Positions 36,401 to 51,400 of a DNA stretch of 64,000 nt are shown piece by piece (position 1 is the first letter of the stretch; each line of letters begins with the position of its first letter). The stretch comes from Panopea generosa (Eukaryota > Mollusca > Bivalvia > Adapedonta > Hiatellidae). The translations under genes and the position numbers were made by a program. Location: NCBI GenBank assembly GCA_029582155.1, contig CM055903.1, positions 45,271,595 to 45,335,594 on the forward strand. Direction: 5' to 3'. Below the pieces are notes generated by a model that worked only from the letters and a program-made list of their open reading frames with translations, was not told the DNA's origin and made no database searches.

Positions 36401-39400
36401 AATACCCTGTAGTTTTTTTAAACATGATTTATAAATTGATTTTATTGAGCATGTCTTTAAAGTCTGTTCCAGATACAAAATATTGAAACCAGCCATTTAC
36501 AAAAGGAAGACCTGTAGACTAGACCAGACACTGAAGTCTTTGGTCCAAATAGTCTAGATATTGCTCCGAACCTTTAGATGAACCTGTCTGAAGCTCGAGT
36601 TGTAGGCTACATGCTTTGATAATCACTGAATATTCAGAAAGTAAGAACAACAAACTAAAGAAAAGCAACAATTGGTTTATGGTCTGAGTAATAAGATTCT
36701 AGGGTAGTGCAAGAGAAATTATCATATATGTTTTTAATGTAAACATGATCCAAGCAGGTGCCATAGTCTGTTGTTACTTTGGTCATAACCTGTTGCAAGT
36801 GATGTCTTTCTAAAACAGGGTTCAATGACTTCTGGTTATTATAATCTATATTGGTGTCCCCCATAATAAGGATAGGTTTATCTGTGTTCAATAGTAACAT
36901 CAACTCTTCTAAGAAATTCATGAAATTTGATACAGTGGCTTTCCTGGGGCTGCAATATATAAATACTGCTTGTACTGTACTGTTTCTGTAATTGAAGGTG
37001 GCTATGGTTGTGTCAATATCATGAATAAGACAATTTCTCAAATCAGAAATACAAGTCTTAGAGTATATGACTGTTCCTTTATAAGACCTACTTTCTGTTA
37101 CAGTCTCATCATCAAATCGGTACATGTTAAAACCAGGCATTTCATATGCTTCTTGAGAATCTGTACTTTTCAATCTACTTTCTGTAATAGCAATAATGTT
37201 TGCATTAGTCATATTGGTGTCAGCCAATAAATCGTCCATGTGTAAATGAAGGGACCTGCTGTTATGGTATATGATTTTCATGTTTGAGGAATCATTTTTT
37301 AATGATGGAATGCAGGGCCAAAGATTTGCATCAGTTCGCAAACGAGACATTTCATCTACAACAGAGTTGGAAACCGACATCTTGTGTTCATTTAAATGAA
37401 GGATGTGAACACCTTCCAATTTTTGAAGTCTACTTAATCCGACATAATGCATGTGATTTTGCTTCCTTTGACCAAAATGCAAAACGGCCTCCTTCATAGT
37501 AGATCCCTGTGATTTATGGATAGTTTTTGCTGATGCTAATTTTAAAGGAAATTGTCTCCTTGTTACAAAGCATGCTTTATATCTTCCAACACTAAACTTT
37601 CTTGTTATCTCTAAGATTGGTGTCCAAGTTTGACATATTCCACTATTGTACAAATGTGAATACTTTGTTCTCATGGTACTTCCAATTTTACTGTCTAGGA
37701 ACAAAACCCACACAATGCTGCATCTCTTGGAATTCAAAACTCTGAAATCCAGCCTTTTAATTAAACAAGTTGCCCCATTTGTTAAACCATCCTCTACATC
37801 AACATTAACACACACCTCAGCTGATAAATTTTCTGCTAAATGCAAGTTTTTAAATAAACCCATAGTCTTAGCAGGATCATCTGGAATTTGACTTTTGATC
37901 TTTTCTACAAGGCATTCAGATGTACTTCCCGTTACTGTGTCTATGGCTAGAATGACACATTTACAATGATTGTCCACTCTGTTATATGCACTTTCATTGT
38001 AGGAGTTCACTTCTTTATTTGTGGTAAATAAGTGAGGAATATCTGTAGCAGAAGCAATTTCTTCAGATATTAAACAACCTTGCAGAGTTTTCAAATCGCT
38101 ATCTGTCTGATTCCCTTCACGTAACCTATTTAACAACTCGGCAAATTGCCTATCGTCTTTTTGTCGCATGATTTCATTCAGTTCAAACATTTGGAAATGT
38201 TCTTTCCATAAATTGGATGCAAGGGGCCCATATCCTTCCTTGATATCTTCAAAAATCCAACTGTCCATTACAGGCTTTAATTGGAACAAGTCTCCAATAG
38301 CAATTATACTAACCCTTCCAAATGACTGGGTACATGAAAATATTTCTTGTAATCTACGGTTGATGTAATTGAACAATCTGTTACCAACCATTGATATTTC
38401 ATCTATAAATACTACTCTTAAACTGCGAAACTTCACTCTCATTGTATCCAATTGCTGCATATCTAATGGTTTGTAAGTGAAATTTTGATTTGCAGGAATG
38501 CAAAACAAAGAGTGAATTGTACTCCCACCAATATTGTGAGCTGCTTTTCCAGTTGGAGCACAAAGCACTGCCTTTATGTGGTCAGGACATTCACCAAGCT
38601 GTTTGGAAAAAAAACGAGTGACAGCTTGATACAGAGCAGTTGTGAGAACACTTTTTCCAACACCAGCACCACCACTTAAAAAGCAATACAGTGGAGTGTC
38701 TTTTGTTTTGATTAAATGAAGAACATGGTAAAAGAAAAACTGTTGACTTTCATTTAATGACCTTGCTAAATCCATGTAACCCTCTTTAGACATGCCAATG
38801 GTGGTGATCTCCGTCGTTTCAATTGCTTTCTGGTTATACCTAAATCAAGAGCAAGGTCATATGTATGATCTGTTTGTTTTGGATCAAAGCATCCATACAT
38901 ATCACAGTAATTTGATTGCTGCTGACTGTCTATCTCTTCAGTATGTTGTATCTCTTGAGAGACAAGGTTGGAATCATTTTCTAATAAGACCTGGTCTTCG
39001 ACAATATCAATTATATTTCCAAGTGGTTCATATCTTTGTTTGTTTGCCCGAATAGTGTGGATGTGCAAAGCATAATTTTCTTCATATGTCAAACAAGCCC
39101 CTATTAAATCAAACAGTTCGTCCCGCCAAGGGAAAAATAGCATCAACTGTTCTCGATAGTGATTTTCAGGATCAAGTGCTTTGCTGTAACGTACATACCT
39201 TATAACCTTTGCAATCTTTCTTTTTCTGAGAACTGTCCCATCAGTCATTATGTACTCATCAGTATTGTGGTTTAATATTTCTTCACCATTGACAATATCT
39301 ATCGTTTCTTCTGTCAACACATTGTCTTGAAGTGATTCAACTATTTTTTCACCATCAACAGTTTTTGCCATTTTTTCTGGTTTTGATCTGTCTGAAAGTG

Positions 39401-42400
39401 TTTCATCATTATCTAATATAAACAAATCTTCAGTTTTGTTATCATCAACATCATCTTCCTCTGGCAGTGTGTCTGCACTGCGACTGTTATTCCTCCTTTT
39501 TACTTTTTTAGGCAAAATTATCTGAAACATTGACATGAAATCAGCTAAGCAGCAAGAATTCAATTCCACTGGTCGTCGCTGGTACCGTTTGATGTTATTA
39601 TCAGATTCAATGTTGGTGGATTCCATTGGCATGCCTTCAAGAACGTCTTTTGGCTTCAAAAGGAAGACCCTACTCTCTGGTTCAGTTGTGTTAATAAACA
39701 CACATACTCTACTACTCATGCGCATTGGGATCTGTAGAATTAGGTAGGCAGCTTCCTGGGCACATATTTCAACATGCGTAAGAAATCTGTTTCCTATATG
39801 TCGAACTTGCTGTTTCAAGTCTGAATGTGCTCTGCTAGCTTCTTTAGATGCTTCATACAATAAGGCTGACATGCCCCTTTGTCCTTTAGATATGTATGAG
39901 ACAATATATGCAGCACATGCATATGCATCAATGATGTATTGAACATCAATGTTTGCCTCCCAAGCTCTTAACAAATTCTCATTGTAAGAGTTAATACGAA
40001 CTTCTGATGGCAGTCGCTTTAAGAAAACCTTCGGAGAAGTCAATGAAGAACGAATGGCTTTTATGTAACTCTCTTCTGTCATTTGGACTAAACCCAAGAA
40101 ATCTTGGAAAGACATATCTTGCACTTCGCATGACTTTATATCTGTCAGAGTTTGAAAGATTTTCTGAAAATCTACAGAAGCTTTTTTAAGGAGTGGGTCT
40201 TTGGAATCTAGTGGCTGTAGGATTGTAGTTACTGGCATTGGGGGTAATGGGAACCCAAAGCGACATATTGGTTTGTCTTTTTTTCTGCAGGTCCGTGCAT
40301 GTCTGTGAGTTTGATAATTGATCAAGATTGGAATGTCAGGGTTTTTTTCACATGTTATGTGTTTCTCTATAAATTGTTCAGAAACAGTCTCAGAACTTGG
40401 TCCATATATTGGTGCACGTTCTACCCAAACTAACATATGGATATGAGGAGATCCTCTTTGCTGAAATTCTACTCGATAAAAGAAATCTCTTATTTTCCCT
40501 AACGGTTCCAATTTACTTTGTAAAACAGTAGAAATGAAAATTTGAACTCTGTTATTAAAATAGCGGGCACAAGTGACAGGATCAGCTTTAATAAGTTCAC
40601 ACTTTTGAATCCAAGTAAGGGAATTAATTTCTTCATCAGAGTAAGTCTTGTTATTTACTAGTTTGCCAAGTACTTTCAATAGACATATCCATCTTGTTTC
40701 TGCAGCAGAAAAAGAGCAAAACCATGTCGGAATTCCCAACTGCCTTATCATAGCAAATATGTCTTTCTTAGCACTTTCCCAATAAGCAGGAGATCCACGA
40801 AGTGTTCGTAAAACCCGGTAACCTTCATTTAATCTAACGATAGAATCAAAAGAACTCGGAGCGAGGACTTCACTTACTGTAAACTTTTTTGTTCCATCCA
40901 CACATTTTCTCATAGCCTGCGAAACCTTGTCTTGAATTTGCTTTATTTGGAGAACTTTTAATTTGAAGAAAAGGTTAGGGATACAACTAGCTGCTCGTCT
41001 ATCAAAACATCTTATTTCCCATCTACAAATGTCACTGTAATAAACAGGTACTTTACGACTATTATTACATGGACGCTCTTGTCCACAATACAGTGTAGGA
41101 AATGAAAGAATTTCAGCATGTGTGTCCTGAAACAGTCCTAACGGTATTTGGCCTTCTCCTGGAGCAAATGACAATGGTGTTAAGCCCCTAACATCGGAAG
41201 GGTGAAGTAAAGTATCTGTATTTCCCGTAAGACGGTCATTAAAATTGTCCACCTCCGTCCAACCATCAGACTGTTCACAATTTGATTCTTCTTGGTTCTG
41301 ATTTGATGCACAACTTGCAGTTGCTTCCTCAAGTGATTCTGTAGGATCTACAGATTGATTAGTTGTGTCATAGAAATCATCCTGATCTGTCAGTTGCCAA
41401 TCTTCATTCAATACAATTCCTTCTTTTTGGAACAATGGACTGTGAAGTAAAAGCCATTTCAAAGCTTTCACACATTTATTTGGCCGTATTGATTCATACA
41501 TGACCGAGTGTAAATAACTCAACTTTCTTTTCAGTTTCACTTGAACAGTCTCAATGTCATTTAATGATCTTGGCAAACTTCTTACAGTTGAATTAACATC
41601 TGTGGGAACATTTACAACATTTCCTCTTAAACTTCTTTGGCCACCTCTTGGTTTTTCAACTAATTGCATAAAAGGGATTCTTGGACTGATGAGTCTTTCT
41701 TCCATTGATGTCAACTCCAGTTCTGGTGGCTTTGTAGGAAAACCCATTCCATTAGCAACAGCACATCTTGGCATTTTTCCTTCTTTTATATTTGAGGAGC
41801 AAGTCAAACAAATCCATTCAACTTCACCTTCACTTTTAATGCCTTGTAGACAAAGAACATTCAAAGATTTTTTGGGGATTTTTTGCACGTCCACAACACT
41901 TTTCCGGAACCAGGTTTGTGTACAACATGAACACACATATACTGGTCCCATCCGAACATCTTCTTTGAATTTCGCTATAATACCTTCCCTGAAAGACATG
42001 GTTTTAGGCTTTCCTTTATTACTATTTTTTAGTGGTATTTTAGGCTGTCCTTTATTACTAGTTTTTCGTGGTGTTTTCGGAAAAGTATTGCTACTGTTGA
42101 AAACATATTTGGCAGCAGAATGGCTAGGAAAAATTGAAGATGATACAGACCGTTTCTTTCGTTTTCCGAGTATAGATGGTGTTATGGTAAGCGAGTCACC
42201 AACAGTAACAGGAACTATATTTTCATGTCTAGGAGGAAACTTTAACGGACTTATGTGTACAGCATGCACTTCAAATTGTACCAAACATAGAGGTGAAGTT
42301 GACAAGGATTTCGCCAATTCTCTTAAATATGCACACAACTGTGGAATTGTCGTTAGAAGAATTAGAACACTCTTTCCATCTGTATGACAGAGACCGTCAT

Positions 42401-45400
42401 CTCCTCTACTATGAGGATCAAAAACATAAAAACATAAAATTCTTCCTTAACCTTTCTAATAGAAACTGCAGCAGAATGAAACACAACCAGGCATGTAGAA
42501 CATAGGGTAAAGGTCAAAACCAGACTATTGTCTAACGACAGTTCTGATGAAAAACCAGGTATCATTGAACCAAAATAATTTGCACATAACCTATACCTAT
42601 AATACAAATTTCCGAAATACACAAGATTTGGAAGATCTGTAAAAAGCAATAAACCATCAATGTTTTTTGTACGTGAAAGTTCTCTATACAAATAATCTCC
42701 AGCTTCCAGTATGTGATCTAGATCCTGCCGGTCAATCAAGCAAGTTTGCTTCCTAAGAGAATATGACAAAAACATCATACAATTTGTCATGCACTGCTTT
42801 CCTCTTGAAGCATCAGAAAAGTGCATATGTCCCTGACAATGACCAGCTTTAAGAAGAGATTGAAAAGTAATAGTAACAACATCTTCATCCATGATTATGA
42901 ACTTGCATAAAACCTTGTACTGATTACTTGAAATCATGACTTGCACAAGAATCACTTTTAGCAACAGTTCTGTTTTGTTTACTGGCAAATGGCCTATTAA
43001 CAACTGTATTCAAAGCTAAACTTTTATCTTTTTTAGCGATCGGTCGTTGTAAATCGATCAGACATTTGTTTTCTTTCGAGTAACAACAAAATCATTCTCA
43101 ATTAAGCATAGTAGTTCCATATAAATGTTCCTACAATTCTCAAGTATATTCTCATGTTACAATGATTAATCTCAAGTTCTCAATTAAGCATAGTAGTCTC
43201 ATATAAATGGTCCTACAATTCTCAAGTATATTCTCATGTTACAATGATTAATCTCAAGTTCTCAATTAAGCATAGTAGTCTCATATAAATGTTCCTACAA
43301 TTCTCAAGTATATTCTCATGTTACAATGATTAATCTCAAGTTCTCAATTAAGCATAGTAGTCTCATGTAAATGTTCCTACAATTCTCAAGTATATTCTCA
43401 TGGTATAATCAGTTTGTTCTCATGTTTACATATACTCATATAATAATAATTTATGTTGTCATATCGTAAATATAAACGTACTTGTTATTCAATCACATTT
43501 TCTCACAATAAATTTCCTTGGCTTTCAAGTATATGTTTATTTATTTCTGTTTTCATTCAATATTAATAAGTGACTAAAAAATGATCAACATAAATTCTGT
43601 ACCTGTTTAACTTCTGGCAGAGTAATTAGTTTCGCCGAGAAAGGGCTTGCTTTACTGAAGTTATGCACACATTTTCACCAACCTGTTGGATCCATTTTAT
43701 TAATAAAATATTTGCGATGCACAATCATTTCCCGTCCCAAGGCAAGAATTTGGTACTATCAATGCCAGACACAGAAACTAGGTCAACGCTGTTTGCGAAA
43801 CAATTCTACTGAATTATGTGTAAATTACAGCAAACAATCTACAACTTGAAATGGACACCGTCTAAATATATTACATTATATCATATACTACGTATATAAA
43901 AGTACAGTTTGCTATCATTTTCTCACCTTTCGTATTTCTTTTATGTTGCCAATTTTCGTCAGCTTCTTTTTTTCCAAAAAATGGCCGCTCTTTGATACTA
44001 CAACCAATCAAATTAGTTGTTTATGTCACATGCAAACATTAACCAATGGGAAGTCAGAATAGTGACGCAATAAGTTTTATAACACAGTTCTATAGTAGGG
44101 GTCTTCTCAAAGTATATATGTAGACAGATTACATCTAAAATATTTCGGTAAAAAAAAGAAAACATAAACGTTATATGCAAATTGAATTGTATTATGAAAC
44201 GTCACCTAGGTACTTCTTGCACAATAAGAAGTTAATTGATACATAGTTCATGTAGATATAATGACTGTTTAGATCTATACGTAATTGTGAGTGATCCCTG
44301 AAGAAAAATCCGAAAGGTGGTACACCAGATCTTTACATAAAAGTGTTTCCGGCAAATCGTTTCTAATATGCAGCTATGACTACGTCACATCCGCATAAAA
44401 AGCAGTTAACTCCTGACATTAAATAACATCTTAACAATTTGACTTATATTTACACACATTTCGCTATTACAGTATTATGCATACACAGATGTCTATAGTA
44501 AGCCATTCAAGTCATTCAAATGGATCTGTAGTTTATAGATCGTAACCAATCAGTTCTGTCTTAACCAAGCATATTTGTGTTCTTTTACTATATAATGAAC
44601 ATTAGGTATTTAACCCTTTACTTCATATAGACACCTTTAGACACCTCTAATATAGACGCCTTTGGACACCTCTAATGTAGAAGGCTTTTGAATTATTGGG
44701 TGAATTATGTTTATATTAACTGACAGAGTGGAAAACAGTGCAGGAGGTGTTCAGATGGCTCGTTACGAGAAATCTGAACTCTTCCTGTATTGTTTTCAAA
44801 GGCCTTCTGTGATTGGTATCTATTAAGTAAAGGGTTAAATAGAAGAGAAGAAATTAATAAAATATATAATTTTGGTTAGCTAAATTTCGACTGTTAACTG
44901 TTTATTATACAGGTACTAAGCGATCAAGTCATTTTCCGATTTAATTTTAATGTCTGGAAACAGTTACGTCAAAGAATGTGAAAATTGTTAACTGCAAAAT
45001 TCTTGACAAACTGTTGACACAAAAACTACTTGACCTCATTTATTTTTATATTCCGTCTTAATCATTTTAATATGTTTATAAATTTTAGTGATACTAGTTT
45101 AATTCTGGCACTATGTGAATATGTAAGAATAATGCAGTCACTTGTTTGGTTACAGATAATGCTAAACATACCTTGGAACTACAAACAACACTTCCTCCAA
45201 CTTTTGAACAGTTTACGCATGTTGCGTAAAATATGACAATCGAGTCTTGAACACTAAATATATGACCATCGTTACTAATGGAAATCGTATACCCTCTTGC
45301 TATATAACTATCTTCTGTTGATGCACCATCGACTGTCCGCCGCTGTCTCTCATATGGCAAAGGGCAACTGACCTCGGCAATGGAGCGAAGCGTTGCTGGT

Positions 45401-48400
45401 TGGTGAAGAATATTGTCACTCGTTATAATTTTATTTCCGTCAACCTGCAATATGTAACAAGACAAGATCGAAGAAGAGGGGTTATATCCTTACTGAGCAT
45501 ATTGAATGTTATAACAGGGATAAATGTTATACGAAAATATTTAAAGAAATAGAATATAGTGAATAGCAGGTAAACTTGAAGTATGAATTGAATCAGAGAA
45601 ATTCAACTGATATTGATTTAAATTCAAATTATATGTTCTTGCAGTTTGCCAATATGTCAATTTACATGGATTTATTCTACATTGAAACAATTCAAATATA
45701 TATAACATTTAACAGCCACAAACAACTGTTTACCCAATTCAAAAGATAATCTAATATGATAGAATATATAAACAGAAAGTAGGATAAATGTTTCCTTTCT
45801 ATATGTAGAATGAGGAAATATATAAGCAAACAGATACACATAACCTAGAACATTGATAACTGTAGTAATGTAAGACACATACAAATATTTGGATGCTGTA
45901 AGTATCACCTTATATGAAATAAGCTTGCACAGAAGAGATGCCGACTCTACAAAGTTACTTCCAAATACGGATGTCTTTTCACATTTCCTCAGACTCAAAT
46001 CACATCTGCCTTTGTCTGGAATACCATTAATGATTGGCGGTAGAGTACTGTCTATTGAGCAGTCCTCGTCTATGAATGGGTGATTACAGATACAGCTACC
46101 TAAATACAAATACATAATATATGTAGGCGACTATAAACACACATTTATACATACTAATAATACATTAACTTAAATTCACCAAACAATGAAATTTAGTATA
46201 GATGAGTAATCATAATTGCGTGATATTTTGTTTGTAATTCCATTTTATAAATTAAGAGAAACTTACTTGCATGGAATTTATGCATAAAACATACATGAAC
46301 TTAACTTATTACTTTTCTATAAACCCCCCTTGCCGCTATCCGATGTAGCACTAAAATAGCACACCTACTGCAAGTGTGAGAATAGGAGCACTACGCACTT
46401 ACAACACAATTTGAAGCGTAACAATGGTTTATGTGGCAAAATATCATTGGATAATATAACACGTCAAGCTATTTATAAAAACATAATCCAGATAATTACC
46501 AACCAATTTAGCGGGACATGAAATACCGGCCAAATATTTTGAAGAATGGAATATGATCCAATAAAGTACTCGTTAACAAGATTATATTATATTGTCTAAC
46601 CATTATCACATTTCCCGTGTCCACTACATTCATTTGGACAGGATACTGTCAATATTTCTTGTAGAAATGATTCTGATATCACAGGTGCGGTTGTAGATAC
46701 ATTGGGTAGTTCCGTTGTTCCACTCGTTGCATTTATGTCACTGTCCGAATCATTAAAACTGGCTGCAACTTCAGCGAGAATAGCTGGCGGTAGAGGTTGG
46801 TTAACGATAACCTCATTTATACACTGGCCTTTCAATCCTTCCAAATGTGTCAAAGACCAATTCATTGAATTGGTTATCTACGGAGTTAGAATATACAAAA
46901 AGCATGCAGTTAAATAATATCATAAAATTACGATGAAGAAAAATAGATAATCGTATCTCTACATTAATTTAAACATATTTTATTTCGTATATCTTACACT
47001 ATTACACATTTACAAACAATTTTGTCCAATGGGTTGGAATAAAAGACAAGCTTATAGAATTCCTCTCCTTATACTAGCATATCTCCGTAATATTTCTTGT
47101 AACACGAAAAAAAATCTGATTTCAATAAAATAAATTGTTTTTTGTGATTTACTGGTGATTTAAGTGTAACAGAACGAGAAAGTCATGGACATTATGCAAC
47201 TCATAGTTTCAATGAAACAAAAACAGAAACAAATGCTCATATATTATGTTACTCAATACATCACATGTACTCTGCGTGTACTCTGCGATTGCTGAAAACT
47301 GGACTGCTTGCATACACTTCTCTCCTGGTTACGCACATACTGTGACCTTTTAATAACTAATTATTAAGTAAAACATGTAATTGTACTTTACAGTCAATTT
47401 AATATTAACTGCTGATGTATTATATCCGATAGTTGTATGCTACAGTAACTAAACATATATTATTACATAGGTCGCCATGGATTATTGAACTGTAAATTGC
47501 ATACCTATAGTTCAACAACAACCTTTTTTTGTTGTAGTTGTATTATTTATCCTAAGGATAAAGTCTACCGCTGTAAGATCAAACGAACCAACAAATAAAA
47601 TTGTGTTTAATAATACTCTTACCACAGCGTCAGCAACACAATCGTCCACATAGGGGTCGAGATTGAGATCTGGAATGTTTGAGCACATTTGAAATACGGT
47701 TGTGTTCATAATATGTAAACAATCATGTCTTGCTGTTGTTTCATTATACACCGTTGTATCGGGAACAGATCTTTTGTAAATCTGTAAATAGAATCGGCAT
47801 AATTACAATGTTGAAAGTCTGAAATAAGAAAACTACACTACACCACTCTTGAATATTATTTGACTTCATAAATAATCTAATTATAAACTCTTTGTTATAA
47901 ACACGACACGAAAAAGGAAATACATTATGTATACCGCATTTTATTAAAAGTCTCCTGATCACTAACGTACTTCTATACGTCGTAATAAAGTTTTGACATG
48001 TCTGTAAGAATTCAGAGGAAGGTTATCTATGGTAAAGATGGTATGATGACTTGAAATAGCATAAGCTTGATTTACCATAAGAATGACAAGAGAGTCACGA
48101 AGAAGGCTTACTCTGGTAACAGCTGATAACACCTACTCTAATGGTCGCTTTTAAGACGTCGATATATATGATTTACGTCATACGCTTGAAATCCGTTTTA
48201 ATACGGCATATATTATTGAGCATATTATGTATATGTGTAACAAAACATGCAAATTGTCTTTATTCTGATTAACATTAATCAAGATCATATTAATGCCAGG
48301 AAAACTTGTATTTTTAACATCTTATATTTTCAAAACTAGAGTGACTTCTCCAAATTAGAACTTCTACTACTGCAACTGCTGCTTCTTCTACTACTCCTAC

Positions 48401-51400
48401 AACAACAACAATATAATAATAAGTAGGAATTACTGTACAACATACCTTATGAAAGGTGTTGGAATAGCCATCTTTCTGGAATTTATTCTCTAAACTTGTT
48501 TCCTCTGTAAAATGAATATCGGCATCTCTTTTTCGACGAGCTAACGCACATTGGTCATTTAGTTTGCTCACTTTCTCGCGGTTGTCGTCGCAGGTTTTTG
48601 TATACGTTTCGCCACACGTTGCTATAGGATCTGGCGTTTGACGATAAGCATCAGTATTGCAATGGCAAAGCTGTTCCTTTTTAGACCATGGTATTAGACT
48701 TTTATAATTATCGCTTTCAAATAAATCTTCATTTGGTTTAACTCTGTAATAAATGCTTAAGATCATAAAAAGCTGTAAATATTACGGACATTTAGAATGA
48801 GCAACATATAACTGTAACTACGAAAATTAAATTTGTCTCTTTGTTGTTAAATGGATTTAATGACAGTGTGTAACATGCATGGTTCTTAAACGTATTTAGG
48901 ACATTCTTTAGTAAAGAAGATAAGATAAATAATGACAGTTGCTATTCTGTATTCATGTCATGATGTTTATATATTATGAATGCCAATCAGGAAATATATT
49001 AATGTTGACTTTGATGAGTATTCCTCTCTGACTTTGTGTTAAGTGCGACAAAATTGTTAAAAGAACAAAAAAGTAACAGAACTGCATAACGATTCTAAGT
49101 CTAAAATATGAAATTGTCACAGATACATATAATAACAGCATAACATATAAGGAGTTCTCAGTGGAATGTGAATGCATAGTTGACATATTATGTTTTTTTA
49201 ACAGTGTTAACTTTGATTAAACTATTGATCAGGCTTTTTTAAATTCTTTATAATCATTTGTCAGGGTCTAAATGCAATTCACGATGGTTTCCTATAATCT
49301 CCCAATATCCTCGTTAAAATGTGAATATCAAGGAATTCATGCATATTTATTAAGTATGGCAAGTTTTAAAAATTAACTGATATAAAAAAAGTGTAAGCTC
49401 ACACTATTGACGAGGGTGATACATTAAGAACGCCATTACGAACAACGATCAATATGAGAAACCTTTTTAAATCAAACACAAATCGGACGATATTTCGGAA
49501 ATATCTGAGTTTCAAACATTCATATTTCTATAGTGGTGTGGATAATTTAATAGTGTTTAATACTTTTTTGAATTCTCGTTTTGGTATTTTAAGTTTTGTA
49601 TGCTAATGTCTAATGAGGTATTTTGAACTATATTATATTGAAAAATATTCTTTTCAGTCATTAATATAAAGTACCAACCAAAACAACCTACTTCCAGCTT
49701 AAATTGAAATCCTTCTCTACAGAACCTGTTCGAATAGTTTTGTCGTTCCCTTTATTGTAGTCAAAGGACCCACACAGTCCTTCTGTATTTTTTTCATCAA
49801 ACATTGAAGGTGTTATATCAACGTTCAGAAAGTTGCCACCTATTGCTATTGTCACCTTGGTTCCAGTTGGAAGATAAACCTTAAACAATTAAATTTTAAT
49901 TATAGTTATAACTAGTAAAGATGCTATCATTGCAGTTAGCTATTCAAAATTATTTCTCAAAACATATGTTTAACTACATGCATGTGACGTTTATAACAAT
50001 AGCCCAGACACAATTTCCTATTTCAATGTATTGCCATTACAATGCTACTGATATTGTTTTCTTTTTCTACTTTTTAGCTCGCCGGGACGAATGTCCAAGG
50101 AAAGCTATTACCATGACTCTGTCGTTGGCGTCGTCTGTAGACACCCTGGTTAAACTTTTGCGTTTAAGTTTAAGATATATATGCAACCACTCGTTGGATA
50201 TGAATAAAATTTCGCATGTGTGTTCACCATCATCAATGGAACCCACAAAAACAAACACCATAACTCTGGATTGCATATTGGCAGAGTTATGGCCCTTTTG
50301 GACTTAGACACCCAGGTTAAACGTTTGTATTTAGTTGTGTTTAAGTTTACGATATCTATGCAATCACACATTGGATATGAATGAAACTGTGCATTGTGTT
50401 CACCATCATCACTGGAACACACAGAGACAAAAAACATAACTCTGAATTGCATTTTGGCAGAGTTATGGCCCTTTTTAGACTTAGAAACCCAGATTAAACG
50501 TTTGCGTTGTGTTTAAATTTAAGATATCTATGCAACCACTCATTGAATATAAATAAAACATCGCATGTGTGTTCACCATCATAAATGAAACACACAGAGA
50601 CAAGAACCATAACTCGGGGTTGCATTTTGGCAAAGTTATGGCCCTTTTGTCGTCTGTAGACACCCAGGTAAAACTTTTGCGTTTAATTGCGTTCAAGTTT
50701 TGGTGTTTGCCTCTAATCTCAATCTTTGCATGGGTGGCGAGTTTTATCCAATCGGCGAGCTTTGTTGTCTTCTGACAACTCTTGTTTATTTTTATTTTAC
50801 TTAGTTGAAACTCATTTATTTCATACTTTTCTATGAAAGGTCTCAGTTGAATATTAACAGCGACCATGCCCGCCGATATTCTAAAATAAGTATTGGTTTC
50901 CCGCAGCAAATTGCATCATATAAAGTAAGACGTGCATGAATAACTATGGACAGCAGCAGGAAAACTTCTTATTGATACATGTTTTACTACTTATTCAACC
51001 GGTATATTAAAATTTAAGTTGCGTTATGTATTCAAAGATGGGGTAACACGACAGTACGATAGCACGATGTTGATGGAGCAATGACATGATGTTGATAGAA
51101 CGATACCACGTTAGCATGAGGACGATCGTCTCTATCACATTCATGAAATCAGACCGTCATCATCGTGCTGTCAACGCATCGCGTTTTCGGCATATTGTTG
51201 TCGCTCCTTCACAATCGCGCCAAGGCTCCTTCACCATAGCGATATCGTACAACCGCCATCCTGCTGTCATGTTAACTCAGCATCACCTTTCAGATGCAAA
51301 TTAGCTCACAACGTGCGTCATTGCACTTGAAAATATATGATTATAATATAAATATTAAATATAATTGATTATAACTGATTGATATAGCACCACCTCGAAG

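Larger units (their letters stand above)
31275..43003 (-). mobile_element. Helentron-type Helitron, minimum coding extent
   Basis: From the 5' side it encodes a cysteine protease domain, an HUH/Y2 Rep, a PIF1-type helicase fused to an AP-like endonuclease, and downstream a three-exon RPA-like gene. Helitrons transpose by rolling-circle-like replication. The endonuclease fusion and cysteine protease define the animal Helentron (Helitron2) branch. It lies in intron 11 of the VWDE-like gene, on the same strand. The termini were not located: Helentron ends are short and this region is full of other repeats. Two frame breaks split the main polyprotein. Confidence 0.85.

Noticed and set aside
41554-42387. 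277-codon plus-strand open frame
   Set aside because: It is the antisense shadow of the Helentron Rep frame; no motif is present.
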